Shown one piece after another: positions 1 to 6,686 of a DNA stretch of 64,000 nt. Made by a program: the position numbers and the translations under genes. Where the stretch lies: contig NZ_BMJM01000002.1 of assembly GCF_014643455.1 (NCBI RefSeq), forward strand, positions 186,406-250,405. Reading direction: 5' to 3'. Positions within the stretch are counted from its first letter, which is position 1; the number at the start of each line of letters is the position of its first letter. Origin of the DNA: Sandarakinorhabdus glacialis (GTDB lineage Bacteria > Pseudomonadota > Alphaproteobacteria > Sphingomonadales > Sphingomonadaceae). Below the pieces are notes generated by a model. The model saw nothing but the letters and a program-made list of their open reading frames with translations. It was not told the origin of the DNA and did no database searches.

Positions 1-1
1 C

Positions 2-1216
2 TTGGCTAGTGGCGCTGTCGGGCGGGCGATTGCGCCGGCGGGGGCGTCGCGGGGGGCGCATGAAGCGGTCGATCTGCGTGATGACGGGGCGCTGTTCGGG
101 GGATTTGGGGTTTCGCGGGCGGTGGCTGGCGTAGCGGCGGAGATCGCGCCGGCGTTGGTAGGGCGCGACATTGGCGACCAGGCGGCGATCGATCGGGCTT
201 TGGTGGCGCTCGATGGGACGGCGGACAAGTCGCGGTTGGGAGCTAATGCGGTGGTGGCGGTGTCGATGGCGGTGTTGCATGCGGCGGCGGCGGATGTGGG
301 AGAGCCGTTGTGGCGGTACTTGACCGGCGGGCGGAAGGTGCGGGTGCCCTTGCCCGAGATCCAGATTTTCGGTGGCGGGGCGCATGCGGGCAGGCGGACC
401 GATATCCAGGATTTCATGGTGATGTGCCCCAAGGCGGGGTCGTTTCGGCGGGCACTGGAGATTACGTCGGATGTCTATCGGACGGCGGGGCGGTTGATGG
501 AGGCGCGCGGGCCATTGTCGGGGGTTGCCGATGAGGGCGGCTGGTGGCCCGATTTCGTGTCGAATGAAGATGCGCTCGATGTGCTGACCCAGGCGATCGA
601 GACGAGCGGGCATCGGCCGGCGGAGGATGTGTGGATCTCGCTCGATGTTGCGGCGAACGAGCTGGGGGATGCTTCAGGGTATGAGCTGGCGCTCGATGAG
701 TTGCGGCTGTCGGGGGCGGAGATGGCCGAGCGGGTGATCGGCTGGGCGAACCGTTATCCGATTTTGTCGATCGAGGATCCGGCGGGGCAGGACGATTTTG
801 CGACGATGGCGGCGGTGACGGCGGCGATAGGGGGGCGGGTGCAGATTATTGGCGACGATGTGCTGGTGACAAATGCGGCGCGGGTTGCGGCGGCGGCCGC
901 GGCGGGGGCGTGCAATGCGGCGTTGATCAAGGTCAACCAGGTCGGGACGGTGACCGAGGCGAAAGCGGCGCTCGATGCGGCGGCGACGCTGGGTTGGGGG
1001 ACGATCGTGTCGGCGCGGTCGGGGGAGAGCGAGGATGTCACGATCGCGCATTTGGCCGTTGGGTGGGATGCGGGGCAGTTGAAGGTGGGGAGCTTTACGC
1101 GGTCCGAGCGGATGGCGAAGTGGAACGAGGTGCTGCGGATCGAGGAGGCGATGGGCGGCGAGGCGGTGTTTGCCGGGGCGTCGTGCTTTGCGGCCGCGGT
1201 GGCGGCGGGATTGTGA
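2..1216 (+). CDS. Enolase-superfamily paralogue (partial, 5' end outside window)
   Basis: The protein resembles phosphopyruvate hydratase along its whole visible length. It begins at the conserved GAS..GAHEA loop, so about 30 N-terminal residues lie before base 1. The metal ligands are kept (LDVAANE, SIEDP, GDDV), as are the catalytic Glu of DEGG and the Lys of LIKVNQ. Two usually invariant positions differ: the Glu of IQEFM is Asp (IQDFM), and the His of the SHRSGE loop is Ala (SARSGE, Ala codon at 1013-1015). This points to a non-glycolytic paralogue acting on a related 2-phospho- or hydroxyacid substrate, or to a weak enolase. Its stop overlaps the GTG start of the next gene. The family call is firm; the reaction is unknown. 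Confidence 0.85.
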   Translation: MASGAVGRAIAPAGASRGAHEAVDLRDDGALFGGFGVSRAVAGVAAEIAPALVGRDIGDQAAIDRALVALDGTADKSRLGANAVVAVSMAVLHAAAADVGEPLWRYLTGGRKVRVPLPEIQIFGGGAHAGRRTDIQDFMVMCPKAGSFRRALEITSDVYRTAGRLMEARGPLSGVADEGGWWPDFVSNEDALDVLTQAIETSGHRPAEDVWISLDVAANELGDASGYELALDELRLSGAEMAERVIGWANRYPILSIEDPAGQDDFATMAAVTAAIGGRVQIIGDDVLVTNAARVAAAAAAGACNAALIKVNQVGTVTEAKAALDAAATLGWGTIVSARSGESEDVTIAHLAVGWDAGQLKVGSFTRSERMAKWNEVLRIEEAMGGEAVFAGASCFAAAVAAGL

Positions 1217-2133
1217 TCGTCCTGGAGGCGCGGCCTTCGCCGGGGTTTCGCGCTGAGGTCGATCGAGTGTTCGGGGCGGGGGTCGTGGTGCATGTCGACG
1301 AGGCGGCGTCGCTGGATGACGTGCTGCCGGAGATGACCGTGTTGCTGCATGTGCTGACGCCGGTGACGGGGGCGCATATCGGGAGAGCGCCGCGGTTGCG
1401 GCTGATCCAGAAGTTGGGGGTTGGGGTCAATACGATTGCTTTGGCGGCGGCGCGGGAGGCCGGAGTGGCGGTTTGCAATATGCCGGGGACGAATAGCCAG
1501 GCGGTGGCAGAGATGGCGCTTTCGCTGATGTTTGCGGTGTTGCGGCGGACGTGTTTTTCCGATGCGCAGGTGCGGGGCGGGGAAGGGTGGACGGTTGATC
1601 CCGCCGAGCATGACAGCGTTGGGGAGATTGCCGGGCGGACTGTCGGGCTGGTGGGGTTCGGGAATTCGGCGCAGCGGTTGGCGGGGGTGCTGCAGGCGTT
1701 GGGGGCGCGGGTGATTTATACGGCGCGCGGGGCGCGGGATGTGCCGTTTGAATATGTATCGTTGGAGCGGTTGCTGGCGGAGGCGGATGTTGTTTCGCTG
1801 CATGCGCCGCTGACGGAGGAGACGCGGGGGATGATCGATCCTGGGGCGATGAAGGCGGGGGCGGTGCTGGTGAATACGGCGCGGGGTGAGCTGGTGGATG
1901 AGGGCGCGCTGGTGACGGCGTTGCGGTCGGGCCGGTTGCGGGGGGCGGGGCTGGATGTGTTTGCTGCGGAGCCTTTGGGGTTGGACAATCCGTTGCTGGT
2001 GCTGCCGAATGTTGTGCTCAGCCCGCATATTGCCTGGCTGACGCCGGAGACGCTGCGGCAGAGTTTGGTGGTGGCATTCGAGAATTGTCGGCGGCTTGGA
2101 GCTGGCGACGCGCTTTTGCATCGGGTGGTTTGA
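1213..2133 (+). CDS. D-isomer-specific 2-hydroxyacid dehydrogenase family protein
   Basis: A 306-residue Rossmann-fold oxidoreductase of the phosphoglycerate/formate/lactate dehydrogenase family. The dinucleotide site is GFGNSA near residues 148-153. The catalytic Arg sits in ARGELVDE (about 223), the Glu in FAAEP (about 252) and the His in SPHIAW (about 270). I chose the GTG at 1213 because it overlaps the enolase-like stop (GTGA) and gives the normal family length; longer readings run far into the previous gene. It probably oxidises or reduces a 2-hydroxy/2-keto acid linked to the neighbouring enolase-like reaction. It could be a SerA-like enzyme, but it has no ACT regulatory domain. Confidence 0.85.
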   Translation: MIVLEARPSPGFRAEVDRVFGAGVVVHVDEAASLDDVLPEMTVLLHVLTPVTGAHIGRAPRLRLIQKLGVGVNTIALAAAREAGVAVCNMPGTNSQAVAEMALSLMFAVLRRTCFSDAQVRGGEGWTVDPAEHDSVGEIAGRTVGLVGFGNSAQRLAGVLQALGARVIYTARGARDVPFEYVSLERLLAEADVVSLHAPLTEETRGMIDPGAMKAGAVLVNTARGELVDEGALVTALRSGRLRGAGLDVFAAEPLGLDNPLLVLPNVVLSPHIAWLTPETLRQSLVVAFENCRRLGAGDALLHRVV

Positions 2134-2134
2134 G

Positions 2135-2824
2135 ATGAATCCGGTTGTGCTGATTACGGGTCAGTTGCTGACCAATGCTATTTGGGCGCCGATGCTGGGG
2201 GTTATGGCGGCGCGCGAGGTGGTGCTGGCGGATCATGCTAGCGACGATAGCATCGGCGGGATGGCGGAGCGGTTGCTGGCGGGGGCGCCGGCGCGGTTCG
2301 ACCTGGTGGCGCATGCGATGGGCGGGTTTGTCGCGTTTGAGGTGATGCGGCGGGCGCCGGAGCGGGTGGGCAAGCTGGTGCTGATGTCGACTTTGGCGAA
2401 CGCTGATGGTCCGGCGCAGACGGCGCGGCGGCAGGGGTATATCGACCTGGTCGAGGCGGGGCGGTTTAAGGACGTGGTCGAAGAGAGGATTCCGATCCTG
2501 TTTCCGGTGGGGAAGCGGGGGGATGCTCGGTTGCTTGGGCTGGCGCGGGATATGGCGGCGGAGACTGGGGCCGAGGTGTTTTTGCGGCAACAGCGAGCGA
2601 TCATGGGGCGGGTGGATAGCCGGGGGTCGCTTGGCGGGATTGGGGTGAAGACGCTGGTTTTGTGGGGGGATGGGGATGGGATTGTTTCTCGGGAGCAGCA
2701 GGGGGAATTGCTGGGCGGGATTGCCGGGTCGCGGTTGGTTGTGGTGCCGGGGGCTGGGCATTTGACGATGGTTGAGGAGGTGGGGGTGGTTGCTGGGGCG
2801 GTCGAGGGGTTTTTGGCCGCGTAG
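2135..2824 (+). CDS. Alpha/beta-hydrolase-fold protein lacking the nucleophile serine
   Basis: A 229-residue alpha/beta-hydrolase-fold protein. The nucleophile elbow reads AHAMGG instead of GHSMGG, so Ala61 (codon 2315-2317) stands where the catalytic Ser should be. A likely acid Asp (WGDGDG, about 178) and the His (GAGHLT, about 209) remain. The ATG at 2135 lies one base after the previous stop, so the three genes form a tight operon. The protein may be a pseudo-hydrolase, a non-nucleophilic enzyme of the fold (lyase or cofactor-free oxygenase type), or a binding protein. The fold is well supported; an ordinary esterase activity is not. Confidence 0.8.
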   Translation: MNPVVLITGQLLTNAIWAPMLGVMAAREVVLADHASDDSIGGMAERLLAGAPARFDLVAHAMGGFVAFEVMRRAPERVGKLVLMSTLANADGPAQTARRQGYIDLVEAGRFKDVVEERIPILFPVGKRGDARLLGLARDMAAETGAEVFLRQQRAIMGRVDSRGSLGGIGVKTLVLWGDGDGIVSREQQGELLGGIAGSRLVVVPGAGHLTMVEEVGVVAGAVEGFLAA

Positions 2825-2846
2825 AGGGTGTTTTCGGAGGGATTGG

Positions 2847-2880
2847 GAGATGGGCCCCGGCCTTCGCCGGGGTAACGATT
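2847..2880. repeat. Dispersed palindromic repeat family R2, copy 1
   Basis: The core CCCCGGCCTTCGCCGGGG forms a hairpin. The element sits between the convergent alpha/beta-hydrolase-like and MetE-like genes. Near-identical copies start at 46573 and 47837. Confidence 0.8.
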
Positions 2881-2899
2881 TAGAGAAGACGCCCGGTGG

Positions 2900-3943
2900 T
2901 CAGGCTAGTTCGGCTCTTACGATCGCGGCGCCGTCTATCATGGCTTTTAGCTTGGCCTGGGCGTGGGGGCGGTTGTGGTATTTCATGCCGCAGTCGGGGG
3001 CGATCCAGAGGCGGTGGGGGTCGATGTGGCGTAGCGCGCGGCGGATGCGGTCGGCGACGATTTCGGGGGTTTCGACGATGGGGGTCGACAGATCGAGGAC
3101 GCCGTACATGATGGTTTTGGTCGGCAGTTTTTCGAGGATGACCGGGTCGAGGTTGGGCTGGGCAGCCTCGATAGAGATGATGTCGATGTTCGAGGCTTCG
3201 AGCTCGGCCAGGAAGGCGTAGGCGTCGGGCTTTGTGGCCTGGTTGCCGTGGACCAGTGCGTATCCGAAGCAGATGTGGAGCGCGGTGGTGCCGTTGACGC
3301 CGTCGAGGGCGCGGTTGATCGCCTCGATGGCATAATCCTGTGCGGCGTCGGCGCGGGCCTGGAGATAGGGTTCGTCGAGCTGGACGACGTCGATGCCGGC
3401 GGCGAACAGGTCGCGGATTTCGGCGTTTACGGCGTCGGCATAGTCCATCGCGAGGGCGCGGGGGGTCGGGTAGAAACCGTTGTCGGCTTGCTGGGTCATG
3501 GTGAAGGGGCCGGGGAGGGTGAGTTTTACCGGGCGGACGGTGTGGCGCTTGAGGAAGGCGGCGTCCTGGACCTCGATCGGGCCGGTGCGGCGGATCGGGC
3601 TGGAGACCAGCGGCGCCGGATTGGCTTTTCCGGTGCGGTCCATCGCGGTGCCGTCGCGGTCGCGGTCGATGCCCGAGAGTGCGGTGGCGAGGCGGTTGGA
3701 GTAGCTTTCGCGGCGCATTTCGCCGTCGCCGACGATGTCGATGCCGAGGTCCTCCTGGTCGCGGATCGCCATCAGCGTGGCGGCTTCCTGCGCGTCGGCG
3801 AGCCAGGGTTCGGGAATGCGCCAGAGCTCGGCGGCGCGGACCCGGGGTGGCAGGCTGGCCTTCAATCGCTCGCGGTCGATGAGCCAGTCAGGTTGGGGGT
3901 AGCTGCCGACGATCGTCGTCGGCAGGATTTGATGGTCGAACAT
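2900..3943 (-). CDS. MetE-like (cobalamin-independent methionine synthase C-terminal domain) methyltransferase
   Basis: A 347-residue protein corresponding to only the catalytic TIM barrel of MetE. The zinc ligands are recognisable in order: His and Cys of LHICFG (about 223 and 225), Glu of SIEAAQP (about 256) and Cys of PDCGMKY (about 316). The N-terminal folate-binding half of full MetE (about 750 residues in total) is absent, so it belongs with short core-MetE-like proteins that move methyl groups to or from a thiol and need not use methyl-folate. It follows the VOC gene by 57 bases on the same strand, inside a catabolic neighbourhood, so demethylation of a substrate is as plausible as methionine synthesis. 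Confidence 0.8.
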   Translation of the reverse strand: MFDHQILPTTIVGSYPQPDWLIDRERLKASLPPRVRAAELWRIPEPWLADAQEAATLMAIRDQEDLGIDIVGDGEMRRESYSNRLATALSGIDRDRDGTAMDRTGKANPAPLVSSPIRRTGPIEVQDAAFLKRHTVRPVKLTLPGPFTMTQQADNGFYPTPRALAMDYADAVNAEIRDLFAAGIDVVQLDEPYLQARADAAQDYAIEAINRALDGVNGTTALHICFGYALVHGNQATKPDAYAFLAELEASNIDIISIEAAQPNLDPVILEKLPTKTIMYGVLDLSTPIVETPEIVADRIRRALRHIDPHRLWIAPDCGMKYHNRPHAQAKLKAMIDGAAIVRAELA

Positions 3944-3970
3944 GGCGGGCCTTCTCGTTGCTGGCGAAAA

Positions 3971-3985
3971 GGATAGTTAGTATCC
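3971..3985. promoter_or_regulatory. Inverted repeat upstream of the MetE-like gene
   Basis: GGATA-GTTAG-TATCC is a perfect 5-bp inverted repeat 28 bases upstream of the MetE-like ATG, in the short VOC/MetE-like gap. On the minus strand it contains GATACT, which could serve as a -10 box. This is a candidate operator only; no regulator is known. Confidence 0.3.
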
Positions 3986-4000
3986 TAAGTTTATCCAGCT

Positions 4001-4624
4001 TTATTCGGCGGGAACCATCGTATCGACCAGGCTGGCGTCGTTTTCGGCGAGGGTCTGGCGGACGACGAGGCCGAGTTTCTTGTTGCCATCGGCCATGACC
4101 GGGTCGTGGGCGATGTCGCTGGCGTCGAAGACCTTGGTCCAGGCGGCGAATTCGAGGCAGACGCCGTCGGGATCGAAGAAATACACCGAGCGGACGAAGA
4201 CGCCGTCGTGCATGTGGTCGGAGGACTGGGTCGGCGAATTGTCGTGGTTGAGAATCTGGGTGACTTCGATGCCCTTGGCGACGAGGCGATCATAATATTC
4301 GTCGAACTTGTCGGCGGGGACGTTGAGGGCGATGTGATTCATCGAGCCGTGCGCCGACATGAAACTGCCCTTGGTAGGCAGGAATGCGGGGGCGGAGATG
4401 CCGGGTGCGGCCTCGGGCGCTTGGGGGAACCAGAAGAAGGCAAGGCTGTCGCCGTTGCCCATGTCGAAGAAGAAATGCTGGCCGCGGCCACCGGGGAGAT
4501 CGAGGGTTTTCACCAGCGGCATGCCGAGGACGTCGCGGTAGAATTCGACGGTCTTGGCCATGTCTTTGCAGACCAGCGCCAGGTGGTTGACGCCGCAGAA
4601 CTGGAATTCCTTGTTGTTCGACAC
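4001..4624 (-). CDS. VOC (glyoxalase/extradiol dioxygenase) family protein
   Basis: A 207-residue two-module VOC protein. The likely metal ligands are His in GVNHLAL, His in MNHIAL and Glu in CLEFAAW. The start is GTG at 4624, with AGGAG eight bases upstream. Family members include lyases, extradiol dioxygenases, epimerases and glutathione transferases, so the reaction cannot be named. It is the first gene after a good promoter (4702-4730) and is followed by the MetE-like gene, suggesting that the two act on the same compound. Confidence 0.82.
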   Translation of the reverse strand: MSNNKEFQFCGVNHLALVCKDMAKTVEFYRDVLGMPLVKTLDLPGGRGQHFFFDMGNGDSLAFFWFPQAPEAAPGISAPAFLPTKGSFMSAHGSMNHIALNVPADKFDEYYDRLVAKGIEVTQILNHDNSPTQSSDHMHDGVFVRSVYFFDPDGVCLEFAAWTKVFDASDIAHDPVMADGNKKLGLVVRQTLAENDASLVDTMVPAE

Positions 4625-4665
4625 TGGGGTTCTCCTGTCTTAATTGCGCATGCTGGCGCTGAAGA

Positions 4666-4696
4666 AACTGGGTCCCGGGTCAAGCCCGGGATGACA
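4666..4696. repeat. Dispersed palindromic repeat family R1, copy 1
   Basis: The CCCGGGTCAAGCCCGGG core is flanked by AACTGGGT and ATGACA. It lies in the 5' region of the VOC gene, so it would be transcribed as leader. Other copies start at 8853, 50101 and 61641. Confidence 0.85.
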
Positions 4697-4701
4697 GTTC
4701 G

Positions 4702-4730
4702 AAAATATGCCTGGCGGCAACGATTGTCAA
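4702..4730 (-). promoter_or_regulatory. Sigma-70-type promoter for the VOC/MetE-like unit
   Basis: Read on the minus strand: TTGACA (4725-4730), a 17-base spacer, then TATTTT (4702-4707). The -35 box lies within the inverted repeat at 4726-4740, as expected for a repressed promoter. Confidence 0.55.
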
Positions 4731-4740
4731 TTTGCTTGAC
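4726..4740. promoter_or_regulatory. Candidate operator GTCAA-N5-TTGAC (site 1)
   Basis: GTCAATTTGCTTGAC is a perfect 5-bp inverted repeat. The same arms and spacing recur at 12416-12430 in the TonB-receptor/DUF3237 divergent promoter. Part of one arm is also the -35 hexamer, so chance agreement is possible. Confidence 0.45.
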
Positions 4741-4743
4741 GCT

Positions 4744-5388
4744 TTACTGCTTGGGTTTGGGGGCGCTGAGGAAGTCGGCGGCGACGAAGCCTTCGGGGGC
4801 CGCGACTTCGGTGATGGGGTCGGCGCGGTCATCGAATTCCATGCGCAGGGCGCGGGTGATGACGGCGTGCATGTCGTAAAGGCAGGTGATGTAGGTGAAT
4901 TCGAAGATTTCCTCGTCGGTCCAGAAGGTCTTGAGCTTGTCGAAGACCGCCGTGGGGACGCGGCCGCCGGCTTGCGACAGGCAATCGGCATAGGCGAGGA
5001 CGGCGCGTTCGGTGTCGTTGTAGCAGTCCGCGACGGTCCAGTGCGGGACGGCGGCGATCTTTTCCTTGCTGACCCCGAGGCCGCGGAGTGACTTGCAGTG
5101 CTGCGAGAAGACGAACTGGCTGCCCTTTACCCAGCCGGCGCGGGTCTGGCCGAGTTCGCGCAGGACCGGGTCGATCTTGCGATCGGGATGGCGATAGACA
5201 GCGAAACCGTCGACGGCGTGCTTGAAGATGTCGGGGGCGAGCGCGAAGACGGTCCACCAGTCGCCGGGGGTGCCGGTTGCGGTGCCGGGCTGTGCGACGG
5301 GATCGCGGTCCCCGAACAGGCGGTTGTAATAGGCGAGGACGGTGTCGTTGGTGACTTCGGCGCGGGGCACTTGGCGCAGGACGGGCAT
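4744..5388 (-). CDS. Carboxymuconolactone decarboxylase/AhpD-like family protein
   Basis: A 214-residue all-helical protein of the CMD/AhpD group. The usual redox or acid-base segment reads FVFSQHCKSLRG near residue 90-100, with one Cys-containing motif and not the CxxC of AhpD. It is therefore closer to lactone decarboxylase or uncharacterised CMD members than to a peroxidase partner. It is the last gene of a four-gene minus-strand unit (MFS, SDR, SnoaL-like, CMD), 12 bases after the SnoaL-like gene. A role in ring-fission product decarboxylation fits the context but is inference. Confidence 0.78.
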   Translation of the reverse strand: MPVLRQVPRAEVTNDTVLAYYNRLFGDRDPVAQPGTATGTPGDWWTVFALAPDIFKHAVDGFAVYRHPDRKIDPVLRELGQTRAGWVKGSQFVFSQHCKSLRGLGVSKEKIAAVPHWTVADCYNDTERAVLAYADCLSQAGGRVPTAVFDKLKTFWTDEEIFEFTYITCLYDMHAVITRALRMEFDDRADPITEVAAPEGFVAADFLSAPKPKQ

Positions 5389-5400
5389 GGGAGATCCTTT

Positions 5401-5796
5401 TCAGACGGCGGCGAATTTGCGGAATTCGGTGACGTGGGCGGAATCGAAATATTCGTCGAGGCGAGTGATCTTGCCGCCCGAGACCTGGCAGATGATGGCG
5501 CAGGGAAGGCGGACCGCGGCGTCGTCGTGGACACGCTTGCCCTCGAGGACGTGCTGCTGGACGAAGCCGCCGGGAAAGGTCTGCAAGCGACGGTGGGCAT
5601 AGACGCGGTCTTTGATGCGCGCGACCATGCCGGTGAGGGACTGGGCGGTCTGGGCTGGGGTGACGATCTTTTCGTCGGTGTTGTGCCAGATCGCCGCGTC
5701 GGAGGTGAAGCTGGCTTCCATCACGGCGATATCGCCCGCCTCGATGGCGTCGAAGAAGCGGATGGCGAGGGCGCGGATGCTGGCGTCGGTGTCCAT
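5401..5796 (-). CDS. SnoaL-like/NTF2-fold protein
   Basis: A 131-residue single-domain protein with the NTF2/SnoaL pattern: an N-terminal FFDAIEAGD helix, then strands with F(T)SDAAIWHN and a C-terminal KITRLDEYFDSAHVTEF strand pair. The ATG at 5796 was chosen because sequence before it matches no family and runs into the SDR. Enzymes of this fold are isomerases, dehydratases or cyclases acting on hydrophobic substrates. It is sandwiched between an SDR (two-base gap) and the CMD gene and is surely co-transcribed with them. Confidence 0.8.
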   Translation of the reverse strand: MDTDASIRALAIRFFDAIEAGDIAVMEASFTSDAAIWHNTDEKIVTPAQTAQSLTGMVARIKDRVYAHRRLQTFPGGFVQQHVLEGKRVHDDAAVRLPCAIICQVSGGKITRLDEYFDSAHVTEFRKFAAV

Positions 5797-5798
5797 AT

Positions 5799-6686
5799 TC
5801 ACTCCTGAGGGGCGCCGAACATGCGCCCTTTGTTGGCGGCGATGAGGCCGTCGATGTCGTCGCCGCGGTAGGATGCGTCGGCGGAGGCGCCGAACGCGGC
5901 GAGCATGTCGGCGGTGACGAGCTCGGCCATGGCTTTCCATTCAGGATGGGTGAAGATCCAGAATTCGTCGTTCTCGATGGCCTGGACGACGCGCTCGCCG
6001 ACGCGGGCGGGGGGCATGCCGCCCGCGAGGACGTTCTGCATGGCGGCGCTGGTGGTGGCGGCTTGACCGGCTTCGATGGCGACCGGGCGGAGGTCTCGAG
6101 TGGTTTCGACGATGCGGGTGGCGGACATGCCGGGCATGAGCACCGAGAGGCCAACATTGGTGCCAGCGAGCTCGTTGCGCAGTGCCATGGCGATGCCGAG
6201 AGTGGCGTATTTCGAGCTGATATAGGCGACCGAGATCGGCGGCGGGACGATGGCGACCATCGACGAGGTGATGACGAGGTGCGCGGGCTTGGCGGCGGCC
6301 TTCATGGCGCCGAGGAAGGTCCGGCAGGCATAAAGGTGGGCATGGGCGTTGACGGCGTAGTTCCAGCGCCAGACTTCGGTGTCGTATTCCTCGAACGGAC
6401 CCGAGCCGCCGCCGACGCCGGCGTTGCTGAACAGGATCGAGACCGGGCCGAAGGCGGTCGCCTGCGCGCCGGCGGTGGCCCAATTGGCTTCGTCGGTGAC
6501 GTCGAGGGTGATGGCGAGGGCTTCGGCGCCGGATGCGCGGAGGTCGGCGGCGGCGGATTCGACGCGGGCCGTGTCGATGTCGGCGATGATGACGCGGGCG
6601 CCGGCGGCGGTGAGGGCTTGCGCCGTGGCAAAACCAAGCCCGCTGGCGCCGCCGGTGATGAAGGCGGTCTGGCCGGTGACGTTCAT
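5799..6686 (-). CDS. Short-chain dehydrogenase/reductase
   Basis: A 295-residue classical SDR. The TGGASGLG cofactor loop is at about residues 11-18. Asp in the second strand (IADID) favours NAD(H). The NAG motif, the catalytic Ser (ITSSM) and YISSK complete the active site. It is about 40 residues longer than a minimal SDR, with a C-terminal extension. Its ATG overlaps the stop of the MFS gene (ATGA on the minus strand). The substrate is likely an alcohol or ketone intermediate of the local pathway. Confidence 0.85.
   Translation of the reverse strand: MNVTGQTAFITGGASGLGFATAQALTAAGARVIIADIDTARVESAAADLRASGAEALAITLDVTDEANWATAGAQATAFGPVSILFSNAGVGGGSGPFEEYDTEVWRWNYAVNAHAHLYACRTFLGAMKAAAKPAHLVITSSMVAIVPPPISVAYISSKYATLGIAMALRNELAGTNVGLSVLMPGMSATRIVETTRDLRPVAIEAGQAATTSAAMQNVLAGGMPPARVGERVVQAIENDEFWIFTHPEWKAMAELVTADMLAAFGASADASYRGDDIDGLIAANKGRMFGAPQE

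Noticed and set aside
1235-1255. R2-like CGGCCTTCGCCGGGG at the start of the dehydrogenase
   Set aside because: It is inside a coding region and lacks the GAGATGGG and TGACG flanks, so it is coincidental.
754-2121. A long Arg/Pro-rich frame on the minus strand at the left edge
   Set aside because: It is antisense to the well-supported enolase-like and dehydrogenase genes.
5797-5940. Upstream extension of the SnoaL-like gene
   Set aside because: The extra residues are Arg-rich, overlap the SDR in another frame and match no family. The start at 5796 has the normal length.
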